NCBI GenBank assembly: GCA_040398845.1
Contig: JBBATH010000011.1
Location: 1-64,000, forward strand
Origin: WLND01 sp040398845
GTDB lineage: Bacteria; Actinomycetota; Actinomycetes; S36-B12
Direction of reading: 5' to 3'
Length of the DNA: 64,000 nt
Shown one piece after another: positions 8,999-17,850 of the stretch. The position numbers were made by a program, and so were the translations under genes. The notes under the pieces are model-generated. The model was not told where the DNA came from. It made no database searches and saw only the letters and a program-made list of their open reading frames with translations. The first letter of the stretch is position 1; every line of letters begins with the position of its first letter.

Positions 8999-11299
8999 TC
9001 AGACCTTGGCTACCTCAGGGTCACCGACAGCGATCGGACGTCGCTTCGAGATCACGACAGACGTGACGATGATCGCCACGGCCACGATCGCGATCGTCCA
9101 GCGCAACCCGGTATTGGCCCCGGTGCCGATGCTCAGCGACACCACTGCGGGTGCGACGAGCAGTGCAACGAGGTTCATCACCTTGATGAGCGGATTGATG
9201 GCCGGGCCAGCGGTGTCCTTGAAGGGATCGCCAACCGTGTCTCCGATGACGGTCGCCTCGTGGGCAGGGGAACCCTTGCCGCCGTAGTTGCCATCCTCGA
9301 TGAACTTCTTCGCGTTGTCCCATGCCCCGCCCGAGTTCGACAGGAAAACTGCCATGAGCACGCCGGTAGCGATCGTGCCCGCGAGGTAGGCGCCAAGCGC
9401 TCCCACTCCGAGGCCGAAGCCGACCGCAATCGGAGTGAGTACTGCGAGCAGGCCCGGGGTGACAAGCTCACGGAGCGAGTCGCGCGTGACGATGTCGACC
9501 ACCTTGCCGTACTCCGGCTTCTCGGTGCCCTCCATGATTCCCGGGTGCTCGCGGAACTGGCGACGCACCTCGTAGATCACGGCGCCTGCAGCACGTGACA
9601 CGGCATTGATCGCCAGGCCCGAGAACAGGAACACAACGGCGGCGCCGATGATGAGGCCCACCAGGTTGGCAGGACTCGCGACATCGAGGATGCCGTAGTA
9701 TTGCAACTGCTCCTGAAGCGTGTTGAGCGCATCGGTGCCGCCCGCCTCCGCTGTGGCCGCGATGATCGAGTCGCGGAAGGCGCCGAACAGCGCCGTCGCA
9801 GCCAGAACTGCCGTCGCGATGGCGATGCCCTTCGTGATCGCCTTCGTCGAGTTGCCGACCGCGTCAAGGCGGGTGAGCACTGCCGCACCCTCACCGTCGA
9901 TGTCGCCCGACATCTCAGCGATGCCCTGCGCATTGTCCGAAACCGGACCGAAGGTGTCCATCGAGACGATAACGCCAACCGTGGTGAGCAGGCCGGTTCC
10001 GGCCAGCGCGATCGCGAACAGCGAGAGGAGTACGACGCCACCACCAAGGAGGAAGGCACCATAGACCGCCGCTGCGATGACGAGCGCTGAGTAGACCGCT
10101 GACTCGAGACCGAGTGAGATGCCCGACAGGATCACCGTTGCCGCACCCGTGAGCGAAGTCTTCGAGACATCGTCGACCGGGCGGCGGTTCGTCTCGGTGA
10201 AGTACGCCGTGAGCTGCTGGATGACCGCCGCGAGGATGATGCCGACGAATACCGCTCCGATGACGTAAACGCGCGGGTTGAGCGAGTCAGCGGTCTCAAT
10301 GGCAGCGAGGCCTCCGATCGACTCAATCTGCTCCCAGGAGCTGGGAACCCATACGAAGACCGCGACGACCACGAGGATCGCGCTGATGACCGCCGATATA
10401 AAGAACCCGCGGTTGATGGCCGACATACCCGAGCGATCGCTCTTGCGCGGCGAGACCGCGAAGATGCCGATGACCGCGGTGATCACACCAATGGCCGGGA
10501 TGATGAGTGGCAGGACGAGGCCGAGCTCGCCGAATGCCGCCTTTCCTAGGATGAGCGCGGCCACGAGGGTTACGGCGTAGGACTCGAAAAGATCCGCTGC
10601 CATGCCCGCGCAGTCGCCGACGTTGTCGCCGACATTGTCAGCGATGGTCGCGGCGTTTCGGGGGTCGTCCTCAGGAATGCCCTGCTCCACCTTGCCCACG
10701 AGGTCTGCGCCGACATCGGCCGCCTTCGTGAAGATGCCACCGCCGACTCGCATGAACATAGCGAGGAGCGCCGCGCCGAAGCCGAAGCCTTCAAGTACCT
10801 TGGGCGCCTCACCCTTGTAGACAAGGACCACGAGTGCCGCGCCAAAGAGGCCCAGGCCCACCGTGAACATGCCCGCCACGCCACCGGTGCGGAACGCGAT
10901 CTTCATCGCCTTCTGCTCACCGGACTCCTTCGCGGCAGCGGCCACGCGGACATTGCCGCGAACGGCCAGCCACATGCCCATGTAGCCGGTGACGCCGGAG
11001 AACACGGCACCCACGAGGAAGAAGATGCTGCGGCCGATTCGCTCAGCGCTCGTCTCCGCGGGAAGGAGGAACAGGATGAAGAAGACGATCGCGGCGAAAA
11101 TGGCGAGGGTCTTGAACTGACGCGTGAGGTACGCGGACGCGCCCTCCTGGATCGCGCCGGCGATCTCCTTCATTTTGGGTGTGCCTTCACTGGCTGCGAG
11201 GACTTCGCGGACCAGCACGGCCGCGACTCCCAGCGCGGCAAGCGCGATGATGGCAACGACGACGACTGTCGTGAGGTTGCCTCCGGACAACTCGATCAT
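8999..11299 (-). CDS. hppA: Membrane-bound proton-translocating pyrophosphatase
   Basis: A 766-aa integral membrane pyrophosphatase with about 16 hydrophobic segments. It hydrolyses PPi to pump H+ out of the cytoplasm. The active-site loops are clear: DVGADLVGK, EDDPRNAATIADNVGDNVGD and the C-terminal GDTVGDPFKDTAGPAIN. The segment GNSTKAITKG carries Lys where K+-dependent enzymes carry Ala, which marks the K+-independent class. The gene is monocistronic, with a strong hairpin after its stop. Confidence 0.95.
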   Translation of the reverse strand: MIELSGGNLTTVVVVAIIALAALGVAAVLVREVLAASEGTPKMKEIAGAIQEGASAYLTRQFKTLAIFAAIVFFILFLLPAETSAERIGRSIFFLVGAVFSGVTGYMGMWLAVRGNVRVAAAAKESGEQKAMKIAFRTGGVAGMFTVGLGLFGAALVVLVYKGEAPKVLEGFGFGAALLAMFMRVGGGIFTKAADVGADLVGKVEQGIPEDDPRNAATIADNVGDNVGDCAGMAADLFESYAVTLVAALILGKAAFGELGLVLPLIIPAIGVITAVIGIFAVSPRKSDRSGMSAINRGFFISAVISAILVVVAVFVWVPSSWEQIESIGGLAAIETADSLNPRVYVIGAVFVGIILAAVIQQLTAYFTETNRRPVDDVSKTSLTGAATVILSGISLGLESAVYSALVIAAAVYGAFLLGGGVVLLSLFAIALAGTGLLTTVGVIVSMDTFGPVSDNAQGIAEMSGDIDGEGAAVLTRLDAVGNSTKAITKGIAIATAVLAATALFGAFRDSIIAATAEAGGTDALNTLQEQLQYYGILDVASPANLVGLIIGAAVVFLFSGLAINAVSRAAGAVIYEVRRQFREHPGIMEGTEKPEYGKVVDIVTRDSLRELVTPGLLAVLTPIAVGFGLGVGALGAYLAGTIATGVLMAVFLSNSGGAWDNAKKFIEDGNYGGKGSPAHEATVIGDTVGDPFKDTAGPAINPLIKVMNLVALLVAPAVVSLSIGTGANTGLRWTIAIVAVAIIVTSVVISKRRPIAVGDPEVAKV

Positions 11300-11399
11300 G
11301 GGTCTCCTGCCTTACCGGCGTGTGTGGACCGCCGGGATCATGGGTTGGATCAACCTGCGGAGTCTACGCACCTCAGGTATAAGTCCGCGGGCGGTTGGG

Positions 11400-11735
11400 T
11401 TACCGACCGATTTGCGCCGACTCTAGGGAATCGAAGACGTCAATGAGGGTGTCCACGCCAGTGATCTGCAACACTATTTTCACGCGACCGCTCGGAGCCG
11501 CCATACAGAGGTACCCGTCGACGTCGCGGGCGCGCGCTGCCGCCTCGATGATCGAGGCCAGACCGCTCGAATCCATGAACGGAGTACCAGACATCTCGAT
11601 GACGGTTCGACTACCTGGCTGCATCATCGGCATGAGCAGTGCCAACATGACCGGGGCCGCTTGCACATCGAGATCCCCTTGCGATGTAACGACCTGCAGG
11701 TTCCCCTCGTGCGACGCAGCAACCGAGAAGTCCAT
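11400..11735 (-). CDS. STAS-domain protein, anti-sigma factor antagonist-like
   Basis: An 111-aa single STAS domain. The key segment GTPFMDSSGLASI holds the serine that is phosphorylated in SpoIIAA/RsbV-type antagonists. The ATG at 11735 gives a normal-length domain; the longer reading adds 71 arginine-rich residues that look antisense to the helicase gene. Such proteins bind an anti-sigma kinase and free its sigma factor, but no kinase or sigma gene is nearby. It is divergent from the helicase, with a 37-base spacer. Confidence 0.82.
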   Translation of the reverse strand: MDFSVAASHEGNLQVVTSQGDLDVQAAPVMLALLMPMMQPGSRTVIEMSGTPFMDSSGLASIIEAAARARDVDGYLCMAAPSGRVKIVLQITGVDTLIDVFDSLESAQIGR

Positions 11736-11772
11736 TGCCGCACTCTGACACACCTGTCGCGTAGGTTGGGGT

Positions 11773-14124
11773 GTGATGACGAAATTGGTGAGGTCCAGCC
11801 CCGAGGAGGTCCTCGGCAGGCTCACCTCCGGGCGACCCGACCGGCTGCGACACACCGCCACAATTCCGGCGCGCGAGGCCACCACCGCCGAATGGCCTGA
11901 CTGGATCCCACCCGAACTCCTCAAGGCCTGGGCCGGGCAGGGCATCACCCTGCCGTGGGCGCATCAGGTTCACGCGGCTGAGTTCGCTCACGCAGGCCGC
12001 AACGTCGTCATTGCAACCGGGACCGCATCCGGCAAGAGCCTGGCCTTCGCCATGCCAGCACTTTCAGCGATCCATGCCGGCCTGGGCGCCCCGAACGGCC
12101 GCGGCTCCACCACGTTGTACCTCGCCCCGACAAAGGCCCTCGCCCACGATCAACTGCGGTCACTTGGCGAACTCGACCTTGCGTGGCTTCGGGCGTCAAC
12201 GGTTGATGGCGATGCGTCAGGTGACGAGCGGACGTGGGCGCGCGCCCACGCCAACTACATCCTCACCAACCCAGATCTCATCCACCGGTCGATGCTGCCC
12301 CAGCACACAACATGGGCCCCCTTCCTCCGACGCCTCGACTACATCGTCATCGACGAATGCCATAATTACCGGGGAGTTTTCGGCGCCCATGTTGCTGCGG
12401 TTATTCGACGACTCCGTCGAACCTGCGAGCGCTACGGCTCATCCCCAGTCGTCATCGCCGCCTCAGCAACGGTCGCAAACCCCGATGTCTCCATCGCCCG
12501 CTTGGTCGGAGGCGCCGTCGAGGCCGTCACCGACGACACCTCGCCGCGCGCCCGCAAGGTCATCGGTCTGTGGCAGCCAGCCATCGTCGAGCGAGGAACT
12601 GGGGGCACCGAAAGCGGTTCCGTCGCAGACGAAACGCCGATCCGCCGCTCGGCAACCGCCGAGACAGCCGATCTCCTTGCCGACCTCGTGGTCGAGGGTC
12701 TGCAGAGCCTCGCATTCATCCGAAGCCGCCGAGGCGCTGAAGCTGTCGCGATGATGACCCGCGACCTGCTCAACGAAATCGACCCGGCACTGGCCCGCAC
12801 CGTTGCGTCATACCGGGCCGGCTACCTCCCGGAGGAGCGGCGGGCGCTTGAAAGCCAGCTCCGCGACGGCTCCATCTGTGCGATGGCGGCGACGAACGCG
12901 CTCGAGCTCGGTATTGACATTTCTGGCCTCGACGCTGTCATCACGGCTGGCTGGCCCGGAACCCGCGCCTCACTCTGGCAGCAGGTCGGCCGCGCTGGCC
13001 GCAGCGGTGAACCCGCCCTCGCCCTGTTCGTGGCACGCGATGACCCCCTTGACACCTATATCGCCCAGCACCCCGAATTGGTGTTCGGTCAGCCGGTCGA
13101 GGCTGTGGTGTTCGACCCCGAAAACCGCTATGTCCTCGCCCCGCACCTCTGCGCGGCCGCCTCCGAGTTCCCGCTCACGGCCGACGACGCCATCCGCTGG
13201 TTCGGGCCATCCGCCATCGCCCGCCTCGACGAGCTCGCCGCGTCCGGACTCCTGCGCAAGCGCCCGAACGGCTGGTTCTGGACAAGCCGGGACCGAGCGA
13301 GTGACCGAGCAGACCTGCGCGGAACCGGTGGTCCACCCGTCCGCATCGTCGAGGATGGCACCGGCAGGATTCTCGGCTCCCTCGACAGCGCGGCCTCCCA
13401 CGCGAACCTGCATCCGGGTGCGGTGTATACCCACCAGGGCGTCACCCACGTTGTCACCTCACTCGACCTTCAGGAGGCTGTCGCAACCGTTGTCGAGCAG
13501 GAGGTCGACTACACGACCGATGCCAGCGAGGTGAGCGATATTCGCATCAACGAGGTTCGCGAGTCGCAGCAGTGGGGCGACGGCGAGGTGAGCTTCGGAT
13601 CCGTTGACGTGACCTCACAGGTGGTCTCATTCCAGCGCCGCCGAGTGCTCACCGGGGAGTTTCTCGGCGAGCAGGCCCTCGACCTCCCCGTGCGCGAGCT
13701 CAGTACGACGGCGGTGTGGTGGACGGTGAGCCCCGAGCAGATCGCATCGGCAACCCTCGACGACATCGACGTCCCGGGGGCTGCCCATGCTGCTGAGCAC
13801 GCATCCATCGGGCTGCTACCTCTGTTCGCCACCTGCGATCGATGGGATATCGGCGGCGTATCGACGGCCCTGCATCCCGATACCGGCCGCGCCACCGTGT
13901 TCGTCTACGACGGCTATCCGGGTGGCGCGGGCTTTGCCGAGCACGGCTACCGGGTCATCCGCGCCTGGCTCAGCGGAACCCGGACCCTCATCGCGGAGTG
14001 CGGCTGTGATCGAGGGTGCCCCTCGTGTATCCAGTCACCCAAGTGCGGCAACGGCAACGAGCCACTCGACAAGGCCGGTGCAATCAGGCTCCTCGACCAG
14101 TTGCTTGCCGGCGCAGGATCCTGA
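11773..14124 (+). CDS. DEAD/DEAH-box helicase, MrfA/YprA-like with DUF1998
   Basis: A 783-aa SF2 helicase. Motif I is ATGTASGKS, Ia APTKALAHDQ, motif II DECHNYRGVFG, III SATVANP, and motif VI QQVGRAGRSG. The C-terminal DUF1998 region ends in a four-cysteine cluster CGCDRGCPSCIQSPKCG that likely binds zinc or stabilises the fold. In Bacillus this family (MrfA, formerly YprA) repairs mitomycin C crosslinks. The start is GTG followed directly by an in-frame ATG. The position next to tad genes is conserved in actinobacteria (Rv3649-like) and does not imply a pilus role. Confidence 0.9.
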   Translation: MMTKLVRSSPEEVLGRLTSGRPDRLRHTATIPAREATTAEWPDWIPPELLKAWAGQGITLPWAHQVHAAEFAHAGRNVVIATGTASGKSLAFAMPALSAIHAGLGAPNGRGSTTLYLAPTKALAHDQLRSLGELDLAWLRASTVDGDASGDERTWARAHANYILTNPDLIHRSMLPQHTTWAPFLRRLDYIVIDECHNYRGVFGAHVAAVIRRLRRTCERYGSSPVVIAASATVANPDVSIARLVGGAVEAVTDDTSPRARKVIGLWQPAIVERGTGGTESGSVADETPIRRSATAETADLLADLVVEGLQSLAFIRSRRGAEAVAMMTRDLLNEIDPALARTVASYRAGYLPEERRALESQLRDGSICAMAATNALELGIDISGLDAVITAGWPGTRASLWQQVGRAGRSGEPALALFVARDDPLDTYIAQHPELVFGQPVEAVVFDPENRYVLAPHLCAAASEFPLTADDAIRWFGPSAIARLDELAASGLLRKRPNGWFWTSRDRASDRADLRGTGGPPVRIVEDGTGRILGSLDSAASHANLHPGAVYTHQGVTHVVTSLDLQEAVATVVEQEVDYTTDASEVSDIRINEVRESQQWGDGEVSFGSVDVTSQVVSFQRRRVLTGEFLGEQALDLPVRELSTTAVWWTVSPEQIASATLDDIDVPGAAHAAEHASIGLLPLFATCDRWDIGGVSTALHPDTGRATVFVYDGYPGGAGFAEHGYRVIRAWLSGTRTLIAECGCDRGCPSCIQSPKCGNGNEPLDKAGAIRLLDQLLAGAGS

Positions 14125-14131
14125 GCCGGCA

Positions 14132-14485
14132 TCAGTAGCCCGCACGTGCCTCAGCTGACACCACGGGTGACGGCCGGCCAGCAGCCAAGGCCATGCGTTC
14201 CACGAGCGCAGGCGCCGGCATCGTCACCGCCACGACGACATCCTGGCCGTCGATGCGGCAGCGAGTGATCACCGCGCCGTTGGCCTCGGCAACCAATGCT
14301 GACGCACCGCAGGGATCGCCCGTGTCCTCCGCCCCCGCGAGTGCCGCAAGATCCGCCGCCATCTGTACTCGAGCAGTGACAAGTGTCGCCTGCACGACCG
14401 CGAGGCCCGCCACGCCGCAACTCATGAGGACTGAGATGAGCGCGACGGTGAGGATTGTCGCCGAACCCCGGTCAGCGGATCTCAT
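14132..14485 (-). CDS. TadG-like helicase/secretion neighbourhood protein (Rv3654c-like)
   Basis: A 117-aa protein with RGSATILTVALISVLM at the N-terminus, one hydrophobic helix after a short positive segment, then AADLAALAGA, a pattern of TadE/TadG-like minor pseudopilins. It overlaps the preceding tadE-like gene by 14 bases and is last in the Tad operon. It probably sits in the inner membrane or pilus base. Alternative: secreted effector, as suggested for the mycobacterial homologue. Confidence 0.8.
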   Translation of the reverse strand: MRSADRGSATILTVALISVLMSCGVAGLAVVQATLVTARVQMAADLAALAGAEDTGDPCGASALVAEANGAVITRCRIDGQDVVVAVTMPAPALVERMALAAGRPSPVVSAEARAGY

Positions 14486-14906
14486 CCGTCACCCCCGCGC
14501 CAAGACCTGCCTCGCGTCGCGCGACCGCGTCGTGAGCAAGGGTCAATTCCAGACCATCGAACAGGGGCAGCGGGATTGACACCACCTCGCGGACCGAGAC
14601 CGTGACAGTCCCACCGTCCTCCCGGATGAACACGCGGGCCGATGGCTCTCGCTGCGCAATCTGAGCCACGGCAGCCTCGGTGGAATCCCCGCGGGCGATG
14701 GCCCTAGCAACATCTCGAGCGTGGCCCGCGAGCGCCAGCGAGGTGACACCTAGCCCCATCGCCCACAGGAGCGCAGCACCGACAGTAATGAGCACGGGGA
14801 TCGCGAATGCCGTCTCAATGGTCACGCTTCCCCGGTTCTCTCGCCCGACATGGTGGAAGGGCCCCGAGGAAATCGGGGCCCTTCCATCGGATAAAAACGC
14901 AACCAT
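14472..14906 (-). CDS. TadE-like pseudopilin
   Basis: The core is RGSVTIETAFAIPVLI followed by a helix and a soluble tail, matching TadE. A prepilin-type site G/SVTIE (Glu at +5) is present, so the true N-terminus must lie upstream of it. The first in-frame ATG is at 14906, two bases after the pilin stop (TGA A ATG), but the ~25 codons in between run through a perfect 14-bp hairpin and have no ribosome site. The out-of-frame ATG at 14851 gives only a 9-codon peptide ending at TGA. The start is therefore uncertain (14906, or a frameshift near 14830-14850). Confidence 0.7.
   Translation of the reverse strand: MVAFLSDGRAPISSGPFHHVGRENRGSVTIETAFAIPVLITVGAALLWAMGLGVTSLALAGHARDVARAIARGDSTEAAVAQIAQREPSARVFIREDGGTVTVSVREVVSIPLPLFDGLELTLAHDAVARREAGLGAGVTDEIR
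14854..14886 (-). terminator. Hairpin between pilin and tadE
   Basis: Perfect 14-bp stem (TGGAAGGGCCCCGA / TCGGGGCCCTTCCA) with a 5-base loop, 22 bases past the pilin stop on the reverse strand. It probably attenuates readthrough so that pilin is made in excess over TadE, or protects the pilin mRNA 3' end. Confidence 0.75.
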
Positions 14907-14907
14907 T

Positions 14908-15111
14908 TCAGCCGATGAATCCGGAGAGGGCGTTGCGGATGATCGCCCAGATGACATCGCGAAAGGTGTCACTGGAGAAGAACTTGATGAGCACCCCGCC
15001 GAAGCCGACGATGGCCGCTGAGCCCATCGCGTACTCAATGGTCGTCATTCCACGCTCGTCACTCTTGATTCGAGCGAGGTTGCGCGTGATTCGAGTGGAC
15101 ATGTTTCGCAT
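14908..15111 (-). CDS. Flp-type major pilin (DUF4244-like)
   Basis: A 67-aa prepilin: positive leader MRNMSTRITRNLARIKSDERG, then the processed N-terminus MTTIEYAMG with Glu at +5, one hydrophobic helix and a short amphipathic end (FRDVIWAIIRNALSGF). The ATG at 15111 is preceded by GGGGG at 5 bases; longer readings lack family features. It is the likely structural subunit of a Tad/Flp pilus whose ATPase and membrane platform are encoded upstream. No TadV-type prepilin peptidase is in this window. About 160 bases lie between this gene and tadC, room for its own promoter. Confidence 0.85.
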   Translation of the reverse strand: MRNMSTRITRNLARIKSDERGMTTIEYAMGSAAIVGFGGVLIKFFSSDTFRDVIWAIIRNALSGFIG

Positions 15112-15269
15112 GTGTTCCCCCAATATTTTGACTTCATGTTCGTGCCGACGAAGGTCGGCTCGCTTGCCTTTTGGCGTGCTTACTGTGCGTCCACGTGACC
15201 CCCCGCCGAAAGATCCTGAACCGACCTTGGGGACGACGTCCGGGCAGTGCGACCACCTGTGGAAATCGT

Positions 15270-15989
15270 CTAGCGACTGAGCACCATCTGGGCCATCGAC
15301 GCAACCACCGGCATCACGCCGATAAGCAGGAATGCGGGAAGAAAGCACGCGGTCAGCGGCCCGATCGCTCGAACGCCCGCCGAACGCGCTGCGACCTCAA
15401 CTGCCAGCCGGTGTCGGCGTCGAAGATCACCAGCGGTCGCCCCGAGTAGATCGGCGATCGGCGCCCCCGAGGACTCGGAGCGGATGAACGCAGCGGATAG
15501 GGCTCCGAGCGATCCCTGCGGATCTGCGGCTGACCACGCCTCCCTCACGCAGGCTCCAAGGCGGAGCGAGGCGCTCACATCGGCGAGCATTGAGCGCAGC
15601 GGCTCGTCAACCGCCGCACCCACGGCGCTGCACGCCTGACCCGGCGGCGCACCCGACGCCAAGGTGGCGGCAAGGAGGTCGGCGACGTCAGGAAGCTGGC
15701 GGGTGATGGCAATGCGGCGGTCTCTGGTGGATCGGGCTTCAAGACGGCCGAGGAGTCGAGGCAGAGCGAATGCTGCCCCGATGCCGACCACCACGCCCAC
15801 CAACGAGCCGATCACGACCGCGACCCCGACACCGAACGCCACCCCGCACGCTGTACCAAGCCATTGCGGTGGCGCCGCATCACCCCCGGCCCCCGGCCGA
15901 CCGAAGATGCGCTCCAGCCGCAGCCCCGGCGGCTTGGGCACGATGAGCCACACGGCAACGGCACACAGGACAGCTATGGCCGCTCTCAC
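15270..15989 (-). CDS. TadC-like pilus platform protein (T2SS F domain)
   Basis: A 239-aa membrane protein with two N-terminal helices, a soluble T2SSF half (LPDVADLLAATLASGAPPGQA), and a C-terminal helix pair. The GTG at 15989 overlaps the TadB stop as GTGA and has GTGGAG upstream. TadB and TadC form the inner-membrane platform that transmits ATPase motion to the pilin. Confidence 0.85.
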   Translation of the reverse strand: MRAAIAVLCAVAVWLIVPKPPGLRLERIFGRPGAGGDAAPPQWLGTACGVAFGVGVAVVIGSLVGVVVGIGAAFALPRLLGRLEARSTRDRRIAITRQLPDVADLLAATLASGAPPGQACSAVGAAVDEPLRSMLADVSASLRLGACVREAWSAADPQGSLGALSAAFIRSESSGAPIADLLGATAGDLRRRHRLAVEVAARSAGVRAIGPLTACFLPAFLLIGVMPVVASMAQMVLSR

Positions 15990-16666
15990 AGCTGTCGCTC
16001 CACTGCTGACACGATTCGGCTCGTCCACAAGGTTCCCAGCCCGGTGAGGACCACTCCACCGACTAAGCAACCCAGACCGACTGAACTGCCCACGAGCCAG
16101 CTCACCGGATCAGCGCCCATGAGGATGCCGAGAAGCAGGCCGACGAGCGGAAGGGCCGCGAGGGTGCGTGCGGTGGCACGCGGCCCGGCAAGCTGCACCT
16201 CGAGTTCGCCACGAACCTCCTCCGCCGCTCGACTTGCCTCGGCAAGTCGATTGACCGCTGCCGCGAGCCCCGTGCCCGAGGCGGACCCGACCTCCCAGCA
16301 TGCCGCGAGCGATCGCAACACCAAATGAACGCCGGCATCGACCCGAAGCGCCTCGGGAATGTCACCGTCAAGTCGGAGTGCTGAAAGAGCACTGGGCCAC
16401 ACCGGCGGCGTTCCCGCGGAGTTCAGCAGTGCCGGACCCGGCGGCTGACCGGACCGCAGCTCTGCGGCCAGCGCCGAGATCGCATCGATCACCCGGGCAC
16501 GAGCATCGGCATGCTGTAAGCGGGCTCGGGCACCAAACTTCGGCAGCCGAGGACGGATCCGCGCATCAGCAGGCAGGGTCGTCACCCAGAAATTTCGCAA
16601 TCGGCGTTCGGGTGAGCCGGGGATGAACAGGAGCACCGCCGCAGCGGCGAGGAGGGCAGCAAGCAC
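15986..16666 (-). CDS. TadB-like pilus platform protein (T2SS F domain)
   Basis: A 226-aa membrane protein: short N-terminal helix, soluble T2SSF domain with AISALAAELRSGQPPGPAL, and two C-terminal helices. It starts 8 bases after the ATPase gene and is coupled to tadC by a 4-base overlap. It is shorter than proteobacterial TadB, as usual in actinobacteria. Confidence 0.85.
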   Translation of the reverse strand: MLAALLAAAAVLLFIPGSPERRLRNFWVTTLPADARIRPRLPKFGARARLQHADARARVIDAISALAAELRSGQPPGPALLNSAGTPPVWPSALSALRLDGDIPEALRVDAGVHLVLRSLAACWEVGSASGTGLAAAVNRLAEASRAAEEVRGELEVQLAGPRATARTLAALPLVGLLLGILMGADPVSWLVGSSVGLGCLVGGVVLTGLGTLWTSRIVSAVERQL

Positions 16667-16674
16667 CGTGACTC

Positions 16675-17850
16675 CTATTGCCCGGTCATCCGGGGTGCGG
16701 GAACATTCGCCTGCGCCAGCCGCTCGGTGACGGCCCGCAGCCCGGGTTCGATCACCATGGTGTCGCCGAGTCGGCGCAGGGCCGCAACTGCTTGGACCCC
16801 GCCATTGCCGTCGCGGCTCAGCGAGTAGATTCCGCTCACCACGCGCCTGCCTGACCGCTCACGCCGGAGGTGGACGACGGCATCGAGACCGGCGGCCAGC
16901 AAGGCGTGGACTGCGCTCCGGTCAAGGCCCGCCGTGAGTCCGAGGGCCTCGATTCGTGCCGGGACATCCTCGGCTGAGTTCGCGTGGATCGTGCCACATC
17001 CGCCCTCGTGGCCGGTGTTCAGGGCCGAGAGCAGCTCAACAATCTCCGGGCCCCTCACCTCACCGACAACGATGCGGTCCGGGCGCATTCGGAGCGATTG
17101 CCTGACAAGCTCCCGCATCGTCACGGCACCTGCCCCCTCGATATTCGCGAGACGTGACTGCAGCCGAACGACATGCGGGTGGTCCGGCAGGAGTTCTGCC
17201 GAGTCCTCGACCAGCACGATCCGTTCATCGTGGGGAACGAGGCCGAGCAGGCTCGACAGCACGGTCGTTTTGCCCGTTCCCGTACCGCCTGACACCACGA
17301 ATGCGAGTCGGGCCGCCACGAGCGCTCGAAGCCATGCAGCCCCGAACTCGTCGATGCTGCCGGCGTCAATGAGTTCGGGGAGGGTGAAGGCCTGACGGCG
17401 CGGCACCCGCAGCGAGATGACGGTGCCGTCGGGGGCGATCGGGGCGATGACCGCGTGCAGTCTGGTTCCGTCGACGAGTCGCGCATCGACGTAAGGGGTC
17501 GCGTCATCAAGTCGACGGCCGACCGCTGACGCGAGGCGCTGGGCGAGTCTGCGTACCTCGTCGTCCGAGGCAAAGCTCACGGCGACCCGCTGGAGGCCCT
17601 GCCCACGGTCGATCCACACGGCATCGGGACCGTTCACGAGGACATCGGTGATGTCAGGCTGCTGGAGGAGCACCTGCAGCGGGCCTGCGCCGATGAGCTC
17701 GCGGCGCAGGCTCTCAACGAGGGAGAGCACCGCCTCATCGCCGAGGACGATGCCCTCCGCGCGAAGGGCCGACGCCACCCGACCCGGGGTCGCCTCGGCT
17801 TGGCCGGCTACGAGCCTAGATCGGACCCTGTCGACAAGCAGCTGGCTCAT
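16675..17850 (-). CDS. Tad secretion ATPase, CpaF/TadA family
   Basis: A 391-aa secretion ATPase that powers pilin assembly. The P-loop is SGGTGTGKTT, the Asp box RIVLVEDSAEL, Walker B RPDRIVVGEVRGPE, and the His box GCGTIHANSA. N-terminal residues ADITDVLVNGPD match the family signature. It overlaps ssd by 4 bases. In actinobacteria a single ATPase usually serves these loci, here in the order ssd-tadA-tadB-tadC-pilin-tadE-tadG. Confidence 0.92.
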   Translation of the reverse strand: MSQLLVDRVRSRLVAGQAEATPGRVASALRAEGIVLGDEAVLSLVESLRRELIGAGPLQVLLQQPDITDVLVNGPDAVWIDRGQGLQRVAVSFASDDEVRRLAQRLASAVGRRLDDATPYVDARLVDGTRLHAVIAPIAPDGTVISLRVPRRQAFTLPELIDAGSIDEFGAAWLRALVAARLAFVVSGGTGTGKTTVLSSLLGLVPHDERIVLVEDSAELLPDHPHVVRLQSRLANIEGAGAVTMRELVRQSLRMRPDRIVVGEVRGPEIVELLSALNTGHEGGCGTIHANSAEDVPARIEALGLTAGLDRSAVHALLAAGLDAVVHLRRERSGRRVVSGIYSLSRDGNGGVQAVAALRRLGDTMVIEPGLRAVTERLAQANVPAPRMTGQ

